Source: Betaproteobacteria bacterium (GTDB taxonomy: Bacteria > Pseudomonadota > Gammaproteobacteria > Burkholderiales > Rhodocyclaceae). From it: a stretch of DNA of 7,389 nucleotides. The notes beneath the pieces are model-generated. The model did no database searches. It was not told where the DNA came from and worked only from the letters and a program-made list of their open reading frames with translations. The DNA is taken from the NCBI GenBank assembly GCA_028065725.1, contig JAPTVL010000136.1, positions 1 through 7,389 on the forward strand, given 5' to 3'. Shown in pieces: positions 4,350 through 7,389 of this stretch (position 1 is the stretch's first letter; every line of letters begins with the position of its first letter). Position numbers and translations under genes: made by a program.

Positions 4350-6916
4350 GCGGCAGTTCCGTTGTGCCGCCGCCGAAGAAAGCCGCACTCGAACTCAATG
4401 CGATTTTCGAGAATGCCACGGTCGGCATCCTGTTCACCCACAATCGGCGGCTGGTGCAGGCCAATCGGCTGTGCGCCGAGATGTTCGGCTACTCGCTGGA
4501 TGAATTCATCGACCAGTCGGCGCTGATCCTCTATGCCGATCAGGACGCCTACTCGGCCCTGGGGCACGAGGCCGGTCCGGTGCTGGTGGCGGGCCGCTCG
4601 TTTCGTGCCGAAACCCAGCTCAAGCGCAAGGACGGCAGCCTGTTCTGGTGCCGCGTTTCGGCCAAGGCGGTGGATCCCGAGCATCCGCGCGACGGCACGC
4701 TGTGGATCATCGAGGACATCGCCGTAGACCGCCTGATGATCGATGCGCTCGAACGCAGTACGCGCGAGCTGTCGGCCATCCTCGACACGGAGCTGATCGG
4801 CATTGCCGTGGTGCGCGAGCGCACCTTCGTGCGCTGCAACTCGCGTTTCGAGAACCTGTTCGAACTGCCGTCCGGCTCGCTGGTCGGCCAGTCGGCGCGA
4901 CGGCTGTTTCGCAGTGACGAGGAGTTCGAGCGTATCGGCGAGCAGATCTATGCCGAGTTCGCTGCCGGCCGCATCCATCATCGCGAGCAGGAATACATGC
5001 GGCGCGACGGCAAGTCGACCTGGTTGCGCATCAGCGGCAGCGCTTTCGATGCGGCCAACCCGCATGCCGGCTCGGTCTGGCTGGCCGAGGATTTCACGGC
5101 CACGCGCGAGGCCGAGGAGCGCGCGCGGCAGGCCTACGACGAGCAGCAGATCATTTTCGACAACGCCGCGGTCGGCATCCTGTTCGCGCGGGATCGCCTG
5201 GTGCAGCGCTGCAACCGCCGCCTGGCGGAGATCTTCGGTTATCAGCCGGAAGAACTGGCAGGGCGTTCGACGCGCATCTTCTACCTCAGCGAGGACGATT
5301 ACCAGCGCCACGGCGCCGAGGTTCTGCCGGTGGTCCTGGCCGGTGGCACCTATGTTGGCGAGACGCGGGTGCGGCACCATGACGGCCATGCGTTCTGGGT
5401 GCGCGCCACCGGCCGTCGCGTTGCCGGGCAGGCCGACAGCGTCGACCTGACCTGGATTTTCGAGGACGTCACGGAACGCCACCAGGCGGAAGAAGCGCTG
5501 CTGCGGGTACACGAGGAACTCGAGCAGCGGGTGGTCGAGCGCACCGCCGAACTGGCCAGCGCCAATTCGCAGCTGCAGGAAGAGGTGTTCGAGCGCATGC
5601 AGGCCGAACAGCGCATCTGGCATGTCGCCCATCACGACAGCCTGACCGGCCTGCCCAACCGCACCCTGCTGCATGACCGCCTGCAGCAGGCGCTGACCCA
5701 GGCGCAGCGCAGCAAGCATCGCGTGGCGGTGATGTTTCTCGATCTCGACCGCTTCAAGAGCGTCAATGACAGCCTTGGCCATGCCATCGGCGACGAGCTG
5801 CTGAAACATGTGGCGGAACGGCTGACGAGCGTGGTGCGGGCAGTGGATACCGTCTCGCGGCTGGGCGGCGACGAGTTCGTCATCGTCCTGCACGAGATGT
5901 CCTCGCCCGACGATGCGGTGCAGGTGGCGGAGAAGATTCTCGGCGCCCTGGCGTCGGCGGTGAGCATCGACGGCCACCAGCTGCGCGCCACGCCATCGAT
6001 CGGCATCAGCATTTTTCCCGATGACGGCAACGAGGTGTTCGCCCTCATGAAGAATGCCGACACGGCCATGTATCACGCCAAGGCCGCCGGTCGCAACAAC
6101 TTCCAGTTCTTCGCGCGCAAGATGAACGAACAGGCGGCACACTTCTTCATGCTCGAGACCCGCCTGCGCCACGCCATCGAGAGCGGAGCCTTGCTGCTGC
6201 ACTACCAGCCGCTGATCGAGTGGCCGCACCGTGCCGTTTGCGGCATGGAGGCGCTGGTGCGCTGGAACGATCCGCAGCATGGACTGGTCGAGCCGGCCGA
6301 ATTCATTCCGATCGCGGAGGAAACCGGGCTCATCATGCAGATCGGCGAATTCGTGCTGGGCGAAGCCCTGCGGCAGAACCGGATCTGGCAGCAGGAGGGC
6401 CGGCCGCTGCTGCCTGTTTCGGTCAACCTTTCGCCGCGCCAGTTTCGCCAGAAGGATTTGGTTGGCACCCTGCGCCGCATCCTGGCCGATACCGGACAGC
6501 CGGCCCGCCTGCTGGAGCTCGAAATCACCGAAAGCACCCTGATGCACGATATCGAGGACACCCAGGCCAGGCTGCAGGAGATCGCCGCCATGGGCGTGCG
6601 GCTGGTGATCGACGATTTCGGCACCGGATATTCGAGCCTGAGTTACCTGAAGCGCTTTCCGGTGCACAAGCTGAAGGTGGACCAGAGCTTCGTGCGCGAC
6701 CTGACGGTGGATCCCGAGGATGCCGCGATCGTCACCGCGATCATCGGCCTGGCCCGCAGCCTTGGCCTGGAGACGCTGGCCGAGGGGGTGGAAACCCGGG
6801 CACAGCTGGACATCCTGCTCGAACTCGGCTGCAAGAAGTTTCAGGGTTACCTGTTCTCGCATCCGTTGCCGCCGGCCCGGGCCGACGAAATCTTTCGGCC
6901 GAAATTGCGCGGGTGA
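4346..6916 (+). CDS. PAS-PAS-PAS-GGDEF-EAL cyclic-di-GMP synthase/phosphodiesterase
   Basis: The 856-residue protein has three PAS sensor domains (about 15-125, 142-250, 266-372), a helical, probably coiled-coil linker (about 380-428, ELEQRVVERTAELASANSQL), a GGDEF diguanylate cyclase domain (about 430-595) and an EAL phosphodiesterase domain (about 605-850). GGDEF is intact at 507-511, with the product-inhibition I-site R498-x-x-D501 five residues before it. EAL hallmarks are also intact: E635-A-L-V-R, N694 in VNLSPRQF, ITES, D756-D-F-G-T-G, E813 in AEGVE and QGYLFSHPLP. Both c-di-GMP synthesis and hydrolysis to pGpG are therefore possible. There is no signal peptide or membrane segment, so it is likely a cytoplasmic sensor. 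The PAS ligand is unknown; no heme or flavin motif can be claimed. Its ATG overlaps the dehydrogenase stop and its own Shine-Dalgarno is poor (GGAG, 13 bases upstream), so translation probably depends on coupling. Confidence 0.96.
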   Translation: MSGSSVVPPPKKAALELNAIFENATVGILFTHNRRLVQANRLCAEMFGYSLDEFIDQSALILYADQDAYSALGHEAGPVLVAGRSFRAETQLKRKDGSLFWCRVSAKAVDPEHPRDGTLWIIEDIAVDRLMIDALERSTRELSAILDTELIGIAVVRERTFVRCNSRFENLFELPSGSLVGQSARRLFRSDEEFERIGEQIYAEFAAGRIHHREQEYMRRDGKSTWLRISGSAFDAANPHAGSVWLAEDFTATREAEERARQAYDEQQIIFDNAAVGILFARDRLVQRCNRRLAEIFGYQPEELAGRSTRIFYLSEDDYQRHGAEVLPVVLAGGTYVGETRVRHHDGHAFWVRATGRRVAGQADSVDLTWIFEDVTERHQAEEALLRVHEELEQRVVERTAELASANSQLQEEVFERMQAEQRIWHVAHHDSLTGLPNRTLLHDRLQQALTQAQRSKHRVAVMFLDLDRFKSVNDSLGHAIGDELLKHVAERLTSVVRAVDTVSRLGGDEFVIVLHEMSSPDDAVQVAEKILGALASAVSIDGHQLRATPSIGISIFPDDGNEVFALMKNADTAMYHAKAAGRNNFQFFARKMNEQAAHFFMLETRLRHAIESGALLLHYQPLIEWPHRAVCGMEALVRWNDPQHGLVEPAEFIPIAEETGLIMQIGEFVLGEALRQNRIWQQEGRPLLPVSVNLSPRQFRQKDLVGTLRRILADTGQPARLLELEITESTLMHDIEDTQARLQEIAAMGVRLVIDDFGTGYSSLSYLKRFPVHKLKVDQSFVRDLTVDPEDAAIVTAIIGLARSLGLETLAEGVETRAQLDILLELGCKKFQGYLFSHPLPPARADEIFRPKLRG

Positions 6917-6936
6917 GTGTCGAAACTTCGGTGAGG

Positions 6937-6942
6937 CATAAT
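6937..6942 (+). promoter_or_regulatory. Possible -10 box for the FKBP gene
   Basis: CATAAT lies 37 bases before the FKBP ATG in the 62-base gap after the EAL stop codon and matches TATAAT at five of six positions. The hexamer 17 bases upstream (TGAGTG, 6914-6919) is a poor -35, so this is a tentative call. Confidence 0.3.
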
Positions 6943-6978
6943 GCAAGCCCTTGTCCATCGACCTCACGGAGTATTGCA

Positions 6979-7344
6979 ATGAGCCAAACCACCACGGCCA
7001 GCGGCCTGATCATCGAAGAAATGCTCGTCGGCCAGGGTGCCGAGGCTCGCGCCGGGCAGATGGTGTCGGTGCATTACACGGGCTGGCTCACCAATGGTTC
7101 GAAATTCGACTCGAGCAAGGACCGCAACGAGCCCTTCCAGTTCGCGCTTGGCGCGCGGCAGGTGATTGCCGGCTGGGACGAAGGCGTGCAGGGCATGAAG
7201 ATCGGCGGTACGCGCAAGCTGACCATTCCGCCGCAACTCGGCTATGGCGCGCGCGGCGCGGGTGGCGTGATTATCCCCCCCATTTTTAGACACATACTTA
7301 CACCAAATCGACTCGTCTTTTCGAACAAAACTTACCGAAACTAA
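6979..7344 (+). CDS. FKBP-type peptidyl-prolyl isomerase with C terminus replaced (probably disrupted)
   Basis: Residues 1-98 are a normal small single-domain FKBP, which speeds cis-trans isomerisation of proline peptide bonds and assists folding. Recognisable elements are VSVHYTGWLTNGSKFDSS, the FQFALGARQVIAGWDEGVQGMK segment containing active-site positions, and RKLTIPPQLGYGARGAGGV. Family members continue with IPPNATLVFEVELL and stop at about 110-115 residues. Here the frame instead reads IIPPIFRHILTPNR and ends at residue 121 in unrelated AT-rich DNA. The final beta strand and its active-site-lining Phe are lost, so folding and activity are doubtful. No signal peptide is present, so the original protein was cytoplasmic. 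GGAG (6968-6971) is seven bases before the ATG. Calling it disrupted rests on the family comparison plus the abrupt base-composition shift near 7273. Confidence 0.85.
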   Translation: MSQTTTASGLIIEEMLVGQGAEARAGQMVSVHYTGWLTNGSKFDSSKDRNEPFQFALGARQVIAGWDEGVQGMKIGGTRKLTIPPQLGYGARGAGGVIIPPIFRHILTPNRLVFSNKTYRN

Positions 7345-7389
7345 AAAATTTGCCCGAAAATAGATCGCTAATAGCCCTATTATGACATA
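7273..7389. other. AT-rich foreign segment, possible end of an inserted element or rearrangement junction
   Basis: From about 7273-7280 to the window end the G+C content falls to about 36%, against about 65% before. The shift coincides with the point where FKBP homology stops, inside a C-run (ATTATCCCCCCC). The segment holds a perfect palindrome TAATAG-CC-CTATTA (7369-7382) and A/T-runs, but no gene start, transposase or known insertion-sequence terminus that I recognise. Candidate explanations are the end of an insertion sequence or transposon, a genomic-island border, or an assembly chimera. The opposite end and any target duplication lie outside the window, so the class cannot be decided. 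Confidence 0.5.

Noticed and set aside
6893..6904. Palindrome TTTCGGCCGAAA near the end of the EAL domain
   Set aside because: It lies inside coding sequence before the stop codon and is not followed by a T-run, so it is not supported as a terminator.
4181..6979. Open frame of over 900 codons on the minus strand opposite the c-di-GMP gene
   Set aside because: Long antisense frames are common opposite GC-rich genes with strong third-position bias. The translation is low-complexity, rich in His/Arg/Gln/Ala, with no recognisable domain, while the plus strand encodes clear PAS, GGDEF and EAL domains.
7350..7383. TTGCCC and TATTAT as a promoter in the AT-rich tail
   Set aside because: The spacing is 22 bases, too long for a normal sigma70 promoter, and no gene start is visible downstream within the window.

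Overview
This GC-rich window (roughly 65% G+C over most of its length) looks like chromosomal DNA of a betaproteobacterium, perhaps near the Rhodocyclaceae. The grounds are the Neisseria-like form of ArgJ (STGVIL motif, INADYRS C terminus), the DUF4202 gene and the PAS-GGDEF-EAL architecture. The genus cannot be fixed from sequence alone. All genes I can support lie on the plus strand.

Layout: 1-192 is the non-coding or unresolved left edge, with two small hairpins and possibly the last few codons of an upstream gene. A solitary HicB-like protein follows (193-531). A 106-base gap holds a hairpin and a weak promoter, then argJ (638-1873, arginine biosynthesis), a DUF4202 gene (1881-2489) and a beta-hydroxyacid dehydrogenase (2486-3364). 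These three are 7 bp apart and then overlapping by 4 bp, so they look like one translationally coupled unit. A 109-base gap carries three palindromes, the last a C/G-rich hairpin next to the Shine-Dalgarno of a second, paralogous dehydrogenase (3474-4349). That gene overlaps by 4 bp with a large PAS-PAS-PAS-GGDEF-EAL cyclic-di-GMP protein (4346-6916). The last gene is a small cytoplasmic-type FKBP prolyl isomerase (6979-7344).

The FKBP is the main anomaly. After residue 98 its conserved C-terminal strand is missing, and the reading frame runs into a sequence of about 36% G+C that continues to the end of the window. This looks like the edge of an inserted element or of a rearrangement; an assembly chimera is the main alternative. 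I could not identify the element, because only about 115 bases of it are visible.

Functionally the window mixes amino-acid biosynthesis (argJ), two probable NAD(P)H-dependent semialdehyde reductases/hydroxyacid dehydrogenases, a c-di-GMP signalling enzyme with intact synthesis and hydrolysis motifs, and a protein-folding enzyme. No tRNA, rRNA, CRISPR array, complete transposase or convincing novel multi-gene system was seen.
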